From the NCBI RefSeq assembly GCF_004354365.1, contig NZ_SJCY01000008.1:1-64000 (forward strand): a stretch of DNA of 64,000 bases. The letters are read 5' to 3'. This document shows, one piece after another, positions 7,661-15,050 of this stretch (the stretch's first letter is position 1; the number at the start of each line of letters is the position of its first letter). Position numbers and translations under genes: made by a program. The DNA comes from Pedobacter changchengzhani. Its GTDB lineage: Bacteria > Bacteroidota > Bacteroidia > Sphingobacteriales > Sphingobacteriaceae. The notes below the pieces were generated by a model. The model was not told where the DNA came from, did not search any database, and saw nothing but the letters and a program-made list of their open reading frames with translations.

Positions 7661-8736
7661 ACAATTTATTTTTGAGAAATCAACTATGCATACCTATAAA
7701 GGGTTACAACCGGTCAATCATTTACGATATTGGCAGAAAAGACTACTTTTTTATTCCCAAAAAACATTATGATATTTTAAACACTAATGGTTTTATAAAA
7801 TTTGATAAAATTAATGATAACAACGAGAGGAAAGAGTTGATTAATTTTCTGATTAAGGAAGAAATTATATTTGAGGTTTATGATCGTAATCAAAAAAACC
7901 GATTTAAGTCTTTGGATAGAAATTTTGAAGCACCAAATCTTACCACTAATATTGTAATTCATTCAAACATTAACGCTATTTTTTTTGATTTTATTAAAGG
8001 TGAATATCTTTTAAATTTATCCATTGTAGCTCCAGAGATAGACGACGATCTGTTTAGGGTTTTAAATCAAATAAACGGTCTAGAAATAGATTGTATATAC
8101 TTATACATAGAAAATTTTGATTCCGAAACATTCGAAGAAAAAAGAAAATTGCTAGCTCAGTATAACTTAGTTTTTTCCGTCAACTTTTTTAATACTAAAC
8201 CAAAAACAGAATTACACCAAAATATCTACTATAATTTTTACGAGCAAGATTTTCCATCGTACATAAGAAGATTAACATCAGACAAATTGAATATTAATAA
8301 TGAACATTTCTTAGAAGCTTACAATTTCCACTCATACTATAATGGGAAATTATATATGGATAAAGATGGTTACATAAAAAATGGGTTAACCAACTTTAAA
8401 AGTTTTGGAAACATTAATGAGATGAAGAGTGACGTTTTCTTGGAAACGATTTCTTCATCTGAATTTCGAGAACTTGGAGAGGTGAAAAAGACCGGAACGC
8501 TTGTTTGTTGTGATTGCGAATTTAGATATATGTGTATCGATAGCCGTGTTCCTTTAAAGGGCAAGGACAAATGGTATCACGATGTAGAATGCACTTACAA
8601 TCCGTATTTATCAGTATGGGAAAATGAAGAAGGTTATGTCAATTTAAACGATTCGGGAGTTAATGTTTCAGCTTCGGGAGTTACGATAGATAAAAAGAAA
8701 TTAGCACATCAGTTTAAAAAACTTTGGGGTGTTTAA
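7657..8736 (+). CDS. gwsS: SPASM-domain peptide maturase lacking a radical-SAM core motif
   Basis: This 359-residue protein matches the SPASM partner of the grasp-with-spasm system. The C-terminal part has YMDKDGYIKNG near 233-243, then VCCDCEFRYMC with C284/C285, C287 and C293, and a last C312 in HDVECTYNP, which is enough for one Fe-S cluster. The usual first SPASM cysteine is replaced (IKNG rather than a PC motif). Residues 1-230 contain only C11 and C146, so the radical-SAM CxxxCxxC motif is absent. A radical-SAM reaction is therefore unlikely. It may recognise the precursor or assist the ligase. Its start overlaps the 53-aa ORF by 4 nt, and the exporter gene begins 1 nt after its stop, so it is part of an operon. 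The cluster role is an inference. Confidence 0.85.
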   Translation: MNNLFLRNQLCIPIKGYNRSIIYDIGRKDYFFIPKKHYDILNTNGFIKFDKINDNNERKELINFLIKEEIIFEVYDRNQKNRFKSLDRNFEAPNLTTNIVIHSNINAIFFDFIKGEYLLNLSIVAPEIDDDLFRVLNQINGLEIDCIYLYIENFDSETFEEKRKLLAQYNLVFSVNFFNTKPKTELHQNIYYNFYEQDFPSYIRRLTSDKLNINNEHFLEAYNFHSYYNGKLYMDKDGYIKNGLTNFKSFGNINEMKSDVFLETISSSEFRELGEVKKTGTLVCCDCEFRYMCIDSRVPLKGKDKWYHDVECTYNPYLSVWENEEGYVNLNDSGVNVSASGVTIDKKKLAHQFKKLWGV

Positions 8737-8737
8737 T

Positions 8738-10930
8738 ATGAAAAAATTTCCATTTTTTAAGCAACCCGATAGTAAAGACTGTGGTCCTACTTGTTTGCGT
8801 ATTATCGCTAAACATTACAAAAAAAGTATTCCACTACAACAAATTAGAGACCTCTCTGAAACCAACAGAGAAGGCAGCGGTTTGCTGGGACTTAGTAATG
8901 CGGCAGAAAGCTTAGGATTTAGAACATTAGGTGTTAAAATAGATTTTGAAACTTTATTTAGTGATGTGCCTTTTCCATCCATATTGCATTGGAATAAAAA
9001 TCATTATGTTGTAGTATATAAAATAGATAAAAATAAAAACGTTTATGTGTCAGATCCGAGTTATGGATTAATCACATATAATAAAGATGAATTCATTAAA
9101 CACTGGATTGGTGCAAATGCTGATGAATATACAGAAGAAGGCATTGCACTTATTTTAGAAACTACTCCTAATTTTTACAAAAGTGAATTTGACGATGATG
9201 AGAAAACCACTAGTTTTTCATTTATGTTCAAATATTTGCTTAAATATAAATCGCTTATAATTCAATTAGCTGTCGGACTTTTAGCAGGCAGTTTATTAAC
9301 ACTCATTTTCCCATTTCTTACTCAAAGTATAGTTGATGTTGGAATACAAAACCAAGATATTAATTTTATTTATTTAATATTATTGGCTCAGGTAATGCTT
9401 TTCGCAGGGAAAATGGGGATAGAGATGATACGTAGTTGGATTTTACTACATCTATCAACAAGAATTAACATATCAATTATCTCCGATTTTTTTATAAAAT
9501 TAATGAAACTCCCTATCAGTTTTTTTGATACAAGGATGACTGGAGATATTTTACAGCGGATTAACGACCACCATAGAATTGAACAACTATTAACAAATTC
9601 TTCGCTAAATACGCTTTTCTCAATGGTCAATTTGATCACTTTTAGTATTGTATTATTATTTTATGACTATAAACTTTTTTTGGTTTATTTAATTGGATCA
9701 ATTTTATATGTTTCTTGGATTACCTTTTTTCTAAAAAAGAGAAAAGAGTTGGATTATAAAATGTTCTCGCAAGCATCTCAAGAACAAAGTAAGGTTATAG
9801 AATTAATTAACGGTATGCAGGAAATAAAAATGCATAACGCAGAAAAACAAAAACGTTGGGATTGGGAATTTTTGCAAGTAAAGCTTTTCAAAATTAGAAT
9901 AAAATCACTTTCATTAGAACAATGGCAATCCGTCGGCGGTAATTTTATTAATCAGATGAAGGATATCCTCGTAAGTTTTCTTGCTGCTAAATTAGTTTTA
10001 ACAGGCAACCTAACGTTGGGTATGATGCTTTCTGTTCAGTATATTATTGGGCAGTTAAATAGCCCATTAATGCAGTTAATTGATTTTATAAAGCAAACAC
10101 AAGATGCCAAAATCTCTTTAGAAAGATTAGGAGAGATTCATGCTAAGGAAGATGAAGAAAATAGTAATGAACAATATACTGCAGAAATACCCGAGAAAGA
10201 TATCACTTTAAATGATGTTTCTTTTAGGTACACAGGTTCGGATTCGTTTGTTTTTGAAAACTTAAATTTAACAATACCTTACCAAAAAACTACCGCAATA
10301 GTTGGTGCAAGTGGTAGCGGAAAAACTACGTTATTAAAGTTATTGACTAAATTTTATGATCCACTTAAGGGAGAAATAAAAATTGGTCATACCAAATTAA
10401 AAAATGTTTCTCCAAGGTTCTGGCGTAGTCATTGTGGCGTGGTTATGCAAGAAAGTTACGTTTTTAATGATACAATTGCCAATAATATTGCCATCGGTAA
10501 TGATGGTGTTGATAAACATAAATTAAGAAAGGCTATTGAAATTGCCAACATTAAAGAATTTATCGAAAGTTTGCCACTAAGTTACAACACTATGATTGGA
10601 AGCGAGGGTATTGGTGTTAGCGGTGGACAAAAACAACGCCTATTTATTGCTAGGGCAGTGTATAAATCTCCTGAATATATCTTTTTTGATGAGGCAACGA
10701 GTGCATTAGATGCCAATAATGAAAAGATAATAATTGAAAATTTAGATGAGTTTTTTAAAGGAAAAACAGCAGTTGTGATTGCCCATAGGTTATCGACAGT
10801 AAAACATGCTGATAAAATTATTGTGCTCGATAAAGGAATAGTTGTTGAGGAAGGAAGCCACAATCAATTAGTAGCAAAAAAAGGTGAATATTATAGATTA
10901 ATTAAAAACCAGCTAGAACTTGGAAACTAA
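8738..10930 (+). CDS. C39-peptidase ABC exporter (bacteriocin/RiPP type)
   Basis: This 730-residue protein combines three modules. The first is an N-terminal C39 cysteine protease with DCGPTC (C15), NHYVVVY (H89) and SDPSYG (D106) as the catalytic triad. The second is a six-helix ABC membrane domain (about 165-450). The third is a nucleotide-binding domain with Walker A GASGSGKTT, signature VSGGQKQRL and Walker B YIFFDEATSALD. The family cuts leaders after Gly-Gly and pumps the core out, which matches both upstream precursors. ATG at 8738 is preferred over an in-frame GTG at 8729, because it lies 1 nt after the preceding stop and gives the usual C39 N terminus. It is co-transcribed with the maturases and the HlyD gene. 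Confidence 0.95.
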   Translation: MKKFPFFKQPDSKDCGPTCLRIIAKHYKKSIPLQQIRDLSETNREGSGLLGLSNAAESLGFRTLGVKIDFETLFSDVPFPSILHWNKNHYVVVYKIDKNKNVYVSDPSYGLITYNKDEFIKHWIGANADEYTEEGIALILETTPNFYKSEFDDDEKTTSFSFMFKYLLKYKSLIIQLAVGLLAGSLLTLIFPFLTQSIVDVGIQNQDINFIYLILLAQVMLFAGKMGIEMIRSWILLHLSTRINISIISDFFIKLMKLPISFFDTRMTGDILQRINDHHRIEQLLTNSSLNTLFSMVNLITFSIVLLFYDYKLFLVYLIGSILYVSWITFFLKKRKELDYKMFSQASQEQSKVIELINGMQEIKMHNAEKQKRWDWEFLQVKLFKIRIKSLSLEQWQSVGGNFINQMKDILVSFLAAKLVLTGNLTLGMMLSVQYIIGQLNSPLMQLIDFIKQTQDAKISLERLGEIHAKEDEENSNEQYTAEIPEKDITLNDVSFRYTGSDSFVFENLNLTIPYQKTTAIVGASGSGKTTLLKLLTKFYDPLKGEIKIGHTKLKNVSPRFWRSHCGVVMQESYVFNDTIANNIAIGNDGVDKHKLRKAIEIANIKEFIESLPLSYNTMIGSEGIGVSGGQKQRLFIARAVYKSPEYIFFDEATSALDANNEKIIIENLDEFFKGKTAVVIAHRLSTVKHADKIIVLDKGIVVEEGSHNQLVAKKGEYYRLIKNQLELGN

Positions 10931-12224
10931 GAAAAATATATTAGATGATATAGCATTACGCTCTGAAAATGTTCAAGAGGTGCTATCGCAACCACCTCAT
11001 TGGATGTTACGTTGGGGTAATATTATTATTTTATGCATTATTTTGATGATATTACTGATGAGTTATTTTATCAAATATCCAGAATTTTTACCCGCTACGA
11101 TTGTAATAACTTCACAAAATCCTCCAGAAAAACTACAGGCAAGAGTTGATTCTAAAATTGAAAAGATATTTATCAAAGATCAACAAAACGTAGAACGAGG
11201 AGATGCTTTAATGGTATTACAATCTACAGCAAACTATAACGACGTGTTTGAACTTAAAAAGCTAATAGATTCTACTTCCTCAAATAAGTTATCTACATTC
11301 CCGATAGAAAAAATTGCACTGTTTAAACTTGGCGAACTTCAAAGTGATTATAATAATTTTGCAAAAGCTTTTCAAGATGAAAGATTGTTTAAAAGACTGC
11401 AACCATACGCCCCTGAAAATATGGCTACAAACCAAAATATTGAAGCATATAAAAGCAGAATAATCAATTTAAAACAGCAACAAAATATAGAAGTAGAGAA
11501 ATACGAATTAGTAAAGAAAAATTATAAGCGCGCTCAACAACTTTTTGGGTCAAAGGTAATTTCTGCAGTAGAGTTCGAAACTGAGAAAATGAAATATTTA
11601 CAAGCACTACAAAGCTTAGAAAACATTAATATCTCCTTGTCGCAAACTCAAGAGGGTATTGCAAATCTTAAAAAAACTAAAAGTGGTACATCAATAAGTG
11701 CCGAGAAAGATAGAATCAATTATGCTTCTCAAACTAATCAATTATTTGAACAATTACGAAAATCGTTGAGAGAATGGGAACAGAACTATTTAATTATTTC
11801 TTCTATAAATGGAATGGTAAGTTTTCAGCAGTTTTGGGGAGAAAACCAGTTTGTGAAAAGGGGAGATGCGATATTATCTATTTTACCGAATGATAAGAAA
11901 GCACTAATTGGCAAGATGACCATTTCAGCAACCAATTCTGGTAAAATTTCTAAGGGCGAAAAAGTATTAATAAAGCTAAATAATTTCCGCTATCAAGAAT
12001 ATGGAATTATTGAAGGTAGGGTACAAAATATATCTTTTAACCCAGATGAAAAAGGAAATTATTATGTAGAGGTTATTCTTCCAAAAGGCTTAAAAACTTC
12101 CTATAATAAAAAATTGAAATTTGATAAGGAATTGAGCGGAAGTGCAGAAATTGTAACTGAAGAGTTGAGGTTAATCGAAAGAATCTTTTTTCAGACTAAA
12201 AAGCTTTTAAAGTATCAAAGCTAA
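10920..12224 (+). CDS. HlyD-family membrane fusion protein (periplasmic adaptor)
   Basis: This 434-residue adaptor links the inner-membrane exporter to an outer-membrane channel. It has one membrane helix near residues 35-50 (IIILCIILMILLMSYFI), a lipoyl half-motif, a long coiled coil around 160-260 (QQNIEVEKYELVKKNYKRAQ), and a beta-barrel part with GEKVLIKLNNFRYQEYG. The start is TTG at 10920, which overlaps the exporter stop by 11 nt. The first in-frame ATG would cut the conserved ENVQEVLSQPPHW segment, so TTG is preferred. No TolC-like gene follows, so the outer-membrane partner must be encoded elsewhere. It is the last gene of the peptide island. Confidence 0.92.
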   Translation: METKKNILDDIALRSENVQEVLSQPPHWMLRWGNIIILCIILMILLMSYFIKYPEFLPATIVITSQNPPEKLQARVDSKIEKIFIKDQQNVERGDALMVLQSTANYNDVFELKKLIDSTSSNKLSTFPIEKIALFKLGELQSDYNNFAKAFQDERLFKRLQPYAPENMATNQNIEAYKSRIINLKQQQNIEVEKYELVKKNYKRAQQLFGSKVISAVEFETEKMKYLQALQSLENINISLSQTQEGIANLKKTKSGTSISAEKDRINYASQTNQLFEQLRKSLREWEQNYLIISSINGMVSFQQFWGENQFVKRGDAILSILPNDKKALIGKMTISATNSGKISKGEKVLIKLNNFRYQEYGIIEGRVQNISFNPDEKGNYYVEVILPKGLKTSYNKKLKFDKELSGSAEIVTEELRLIERIFFQTKKLLKYQS

Positions 12225-12263
12225 TCAAATTTACACATCAGTGTTAATGAAAGCTAATTTTAA

Positions 12264-12291
12264 TTTGAGCCAACAAAACTAATTACTTTTG
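12264..12291 (+). promoter_or_regulatory. Possible promoter TTTG-N16-TACTTTTG
   Basis: TACTTTTG at 12284-12291 fits TAnnTTTG exactly, and TTTG at 12264-12267 could be a -33 element with a slightly short spacer. A second exact -7 box, TATCTTTG, lies at 12383-12390, closer to the lipoprotein start. Either or both may be used. Confidence 0.4.
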
Positions 12292-12382
12292 TCCTATAAT
12301 TAATATTATGTTAAGTTGATATTTGTTTTATACGTTTCTTCTAATAAGAACCTCTTCTACATTAAAATGAAATGTATTATTA

Positions 12383-12390
12383 TATCTTTG
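12383..12390 (+). promoter_or_regulatory. -7 box TATCTTTG upstream of the small lipoprotein
   Basis: This is an exact TAnnTTTG match that would start transcription about 24 nt before the ATG at 12420. It supports that start over an upstream in-frame codon at 12372. No clear -33 element is seen. Confidence 0.5.
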
Positions 12391-12419
12391 GCGAATATCT
12401 TAATAACGATAATAATTTT

Positions 12420-12644
12420 ATGAAAAAAATCCTTCTTACGTTAACAGTTTCTACATTATTACTTTCTAGTTGTGGCACATTATTTAATGGTGGCAAACCT
12501 ACTGCTCACCAGCAAACAAAACCTACTCCTCCGGCTAAACGCCAATTAAAAGCGGGTGCTTTTATTGCAGATATTCTTATTTTTCCACCGGCACTGATTT
12601 TAGATTTCGTTAACGGAACTATTTATCAAAAACAAGCCAATTAA
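12420..12644 (+). CDS. Small outer-membrane lipoprotein
   Basis: This 74-residue protein has a type II signal peptide with lipobox LLSSC (Cys at about residue 18), then a short Pro/Lys-rich linker. A hydrophobic end follows (GAFIADILIFPPALILDFVNG) that resembles the ends of YceK/YidQ-like and PEGA-type lipoproteins. The ATG at 12420 follows a promoter box and gives a normal signal peptide. Its function is unknown. It has its own promoter and a strong terminator, so it is not part of the peptide island operon. Any immunity role would be speculation. Confidence 0.75.
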   Translation: MKKILLTLTVSTLLLSSCGTLFNGGKPTAHQQTKPTPPAKRQLKAGAFIADILIFPPALILDFVNGTIYQKQAN

Positions 12645-12648
12645 AATT

Positions 12649-12683
12649 AAAAAATCCCTTCAAAAACTGAAGGGATTTTTTTT
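12649..12683. terminator. Bidirectional intrinsic terminator
   Basis: A perfect 14-bp stem, AAAAAATCCCTTCA with TGAAGGGATTTTTT, encloses a 5-nt loop and is flanked by A and T runs. It sits between convergent genes (lipoprotein plus, TPR protein minus) and can serve both. Confidence 0.9.
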
Positions 12684-12714
12684 AGAAATTAATATCATTA
12701 CACAAATCAGATCC

Positions 12715-13854
12715 TTAAAAATCTCTCGATCTGCTTTTCAATTCCTGTGCTTTTTCTAAATCTTTCTTTTTAGTATAAATATTCACCAATAAGTCAATTG
12801 TATTTCTATCGTTTGGATTTAATTCGTTGGCACGCTTTAAAGCCAACTGTGCCCTATTAATTAAGGCCGAATATTGTTGTTCGTTGTTGGGTAATGCTTT
12901 TTCAAGTACTTTATCTGCTTCATTAATATAAGCTAAGCTGAGTTGATATAATGAATCGAAATAATTCTGATCCATATCTAAAGATTTGTTATACGCCAAT
13001 ACAGCGGTTTCAGAATTTCCCCTTTGTTGATTTAAATATCCATAAAGAAAGTTTAACAACTTACTGCCTTTCTCAATTTTTAAATCTTTCTCAATCAAAC
13101 TTTCTGCTTGCGTATAATTTTCGGTATCAAGCAACAGATTAATTAAATCGTTTGCCAATGCTTTGCGGTAAGGATTTAAAACCAATCCTTCTTCTAAAAC
13201 TTTGATTGCATTATCATTATCAAATTTTGAAAAGTACAATTGTGATAACTTTTGAAAAACTGCAGGATTTTGAATCCCATTATCTTTCGCGCGTTTCAAG
13301 TACTTTAAAGCCAGATCATAATTACTTATATTCAAAGCGCAAATACCAATATTTAATGATAATGTTGTATCTTTTGGATAAAAATCACTAACTTCTTTCA
13401 AATCTTCTATCGCATTGGCAAAATCATTATTAAAAAATGCAGCGTTGCCCCTATCCTGTTTTTTAATTAAAATATTCTGATATGCAGATTGGATTAAAAC
13501 CGCATTGTTCTCATATTTATCTAAAGTTTTCGCCTGCTTTAGCGCTTCATTTGATAAGTCGAAGTACCGATCCGAGCTTACATTATCTGTTTCTATAATT
13601 GCGTAATAAGATGTTAAATACGCCTTTATTGCCCATACTTCTGCCCAATTTTTTGTTCTATTGTCTTTTTCAGCTGCATCTGTAGCTTTTAGGCCTTCGG
13701 TAATGGTGGCTATTTGTTTTTTTACATCTTGTTTATTTTCTATAGCCGATTGGAGTTTGCCGATAGCGTTTCTAGCAATAAGCACTTGGCTTTTTTGAGC
13801 GAAGGCATTTGCCGAAATAAATGTAAATAATAGTACCACAAAACATTTTTGCAT
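12715..13854 (-). CDS. Secreted TPR-repeat protein
   Basis: This is a 379-residue exported protein with a Sec signal peptide ending at about AFAQ (residues 16-19). The rest is mostly tetratricopeptide repeats, for example AAFFNNDFANAIEDLKEVSD, LALKYLKRAKDNG and QLALKRANELNPNDR. TPR arrays act as protein-binding scaffolds in the periplasm or at the cell surface. It resembles the neighbouring TPR protein at 13938-15020 in length, signal peptide and layout, so the two are probably ancient duplicates. A terminator separates them. The binding partner is unknown. Confidence 0.85.
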   Translation of the reverse strand: MQKCFVVLLFTFISANAFAQKSQVLIARNAIGKLQSAIENKQDVKKQIATITEGLKATDAAEKDNRTKNWAEVWAIKAYLTSYYAIIETDNVSSDRYFDLSNEALKQAKTLDKYENNAVLIQSAYQNILIKKQDRGNAAFFNNDFANAIEDLKEVSDFYPKDTTLSLNIGICALNISNYDLALKYLKRAKDNGIQNPAVFQKLSQLYFSKFDNDNAIKVLEEGLVLNPYRKALANDLINLLLDTENYTQAESLIEKDLKIEKGSKLLNFLYGYLNQQRGNSETAVLAYNKSLDMDQNYFDSLYQLSLAYINEADKVLEKALPNNEQQYSALINRAQLALKRANELNPNDRNTIDLLVNIYTKKKDLEKAQELKSRSRDF

Positions 13855-13892
13855 AGTTGGTGTAGATTAATTTCTGTAAAATTAAGCATAAA

Positions 13893-13924
13893 AAAAAGAG
13901 CTCCAAAAAATCGAAGCTCTTTTT
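13893..13924 (-). terminator. Intrinsic terminator after the first TPR gene
   Basis: AAAAAGAGCT and AGCTCTTTTT pair over 10 bp with a 12-nt loop. It lies 13 nt beyond the stop of the TPR gene at 13938-15020 (minus strand) and ends the gyrA-side transcript. Confidence 0.8.
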
Positions 13925-13937
13925 AGTTGATCAATTA

Positions 13938-15020
13938 TTACTCTTTGGGTAAGGCATCAAATCGTTTTTTTATTTCGTCGTAGCTTTTAGTATCATTTTT
14001 AAAAGCATAAATGGTTTTTAACGTTTCTAACGCTGGGCGGTTAACTGGGTCAATTTCCAACGCTTTTTTGTAAAATGGCAAAGCTGTTTCCAATAAACCT
14101 TTCATTTTGGCGGTTGCCGCCTGAAACTCTTTAACTTTTTTAATATCTAACTTGTTGCGTTCTTCTTGCAATTTTAACGCTTGAGAAAAGCTAATGTTAC
14201 CTAATAAAATCTGATAGGTTGCATTATTCGGTTCTTTTACAGCCAACGCGGTTAGCATTGCTAAAGATTTTTCAGCATCTCCCCTGTTTAAATAAATTTG
14301 TGTTTGTGTTTTCAAAAAATCACCATTTTCTGGATACTTTGCAATAGCTGTTTCTAAAGTTGCTAATGCAGCAGTTGTATCCTTTTGCTCAGCAAGGTTA
14401 ATTTGAATAATTTGGTTGTACAACTCTTTAGATTGTGGACTACCTAAATCAATTGCTTTTTTAAAATATTTTACTGTATTCGGGTAGTCTTTAAGGCCAT
14501 TTGCAGCAATACCCGCATTCAGATACATTGCTGTATCCAACGGGTTTATTACGGTAGATTCAACAAATTTATCGTAAGCAATTTTATATTCCTTTTTTTG
14601 ATAAGCGATAATTCCGGCATTTCTAACTGCAACCTCAATAGTTGCTTTAACTGCCTTTACGTAATCTTTTTGTTCGTCTTTAGTATCTAATGCTTTTACT
14701 TTAGCTAAAGCTTCTTCGGCAATAGCTAAATTTGCATTAATGTTTGCTAAATTACTAGTATCACTTACTGCAATCTCCGCTGATGCTAAGGCTCTATAAA
14801 TCCAAGCTTCGGGCATAACTTTCGATTTTTCATCAGCTATCGCCTTATCAGTGTGGGCAATCACATTTTTTAGGTCTTCAAGCTTTTTCTCTGGAGTTTT
14901 AGCTCTGCCCAAACTATAATAAAATTCCCAAGTTTTTTGGGCCTCTTTAACTTCACTTTTCTGTGCAAATGCAAAACTGATTGCACTTGCTAAAAACATA
15001 CTTAGAACTATTTTTTTCAT
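13938..15020 (-). CDS. Secreted TPR-repeat protein downstream of gyrA
   Basis: This is a 360-residue protein with a Sec signal peptide (cleavage after SFAFAQ, near residue 19) and several TPR units. One is NAGIIAYQKKEYKIAYDKFV around residues 133-152, and another is ALPFYKKALEIDPVNRPALE near the C terminus. It is predicted to be a periplasmic or cell-surface scaffold. It starts 30 nt after the gyrA stop on the same strand, so it may be co-transcribed with gyrase. That pairing has no obvious functional logic. It is paralogous in layout to the TPR gene at 12715-13854. Confidence 0.85.
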   Translation of the reverse strand: MKKIVLSMFLASAISFAFAQKSEVKEAQKTWEFYYSLGRAKTPEKKLEDLKNVIAHTDKAIADEKSKVMPEAWIYRALASAEIAVSDTSNLANINANLAIAEEALAKVKALDTKDEQKDYVKAVKATIEVAVRNAGIIAYQKKEYKIAYDKFVESTVINPLDTAMYLNAGIAANGLKDYPNTVKYFKKAIDLGSPQSKELYNQIIQINLAEQKDTTAALATLETAIAKYPENGDFLKTQTQIYLNRGDAEKSLAMLTALAVKEPNNATYQILLGNISFSQALKLQEERNKLDIKKVKEFQAATAKMKGLLETALPFYKKALEIDPVNRPALETLKTIYAFKNDTKSYDEIKKRFDALPKE

Positions 15021-15050
15021 AACTCTTATTAATTTTTATTATTTAAATGA

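Noticed and set aside
7657-8736. Radical-SAM peptide maturase
   Set aside because: The CxxxCxxC motif is absent, and only the C-terminal SPASM-like cysteines are present.
12420-12644. Lipoprotein as an immunity gene of the peptide cluster
   Set aside because: It has its own promoter box and terminator, and there is no sequence support for immunity. Proximity alone is not enough.
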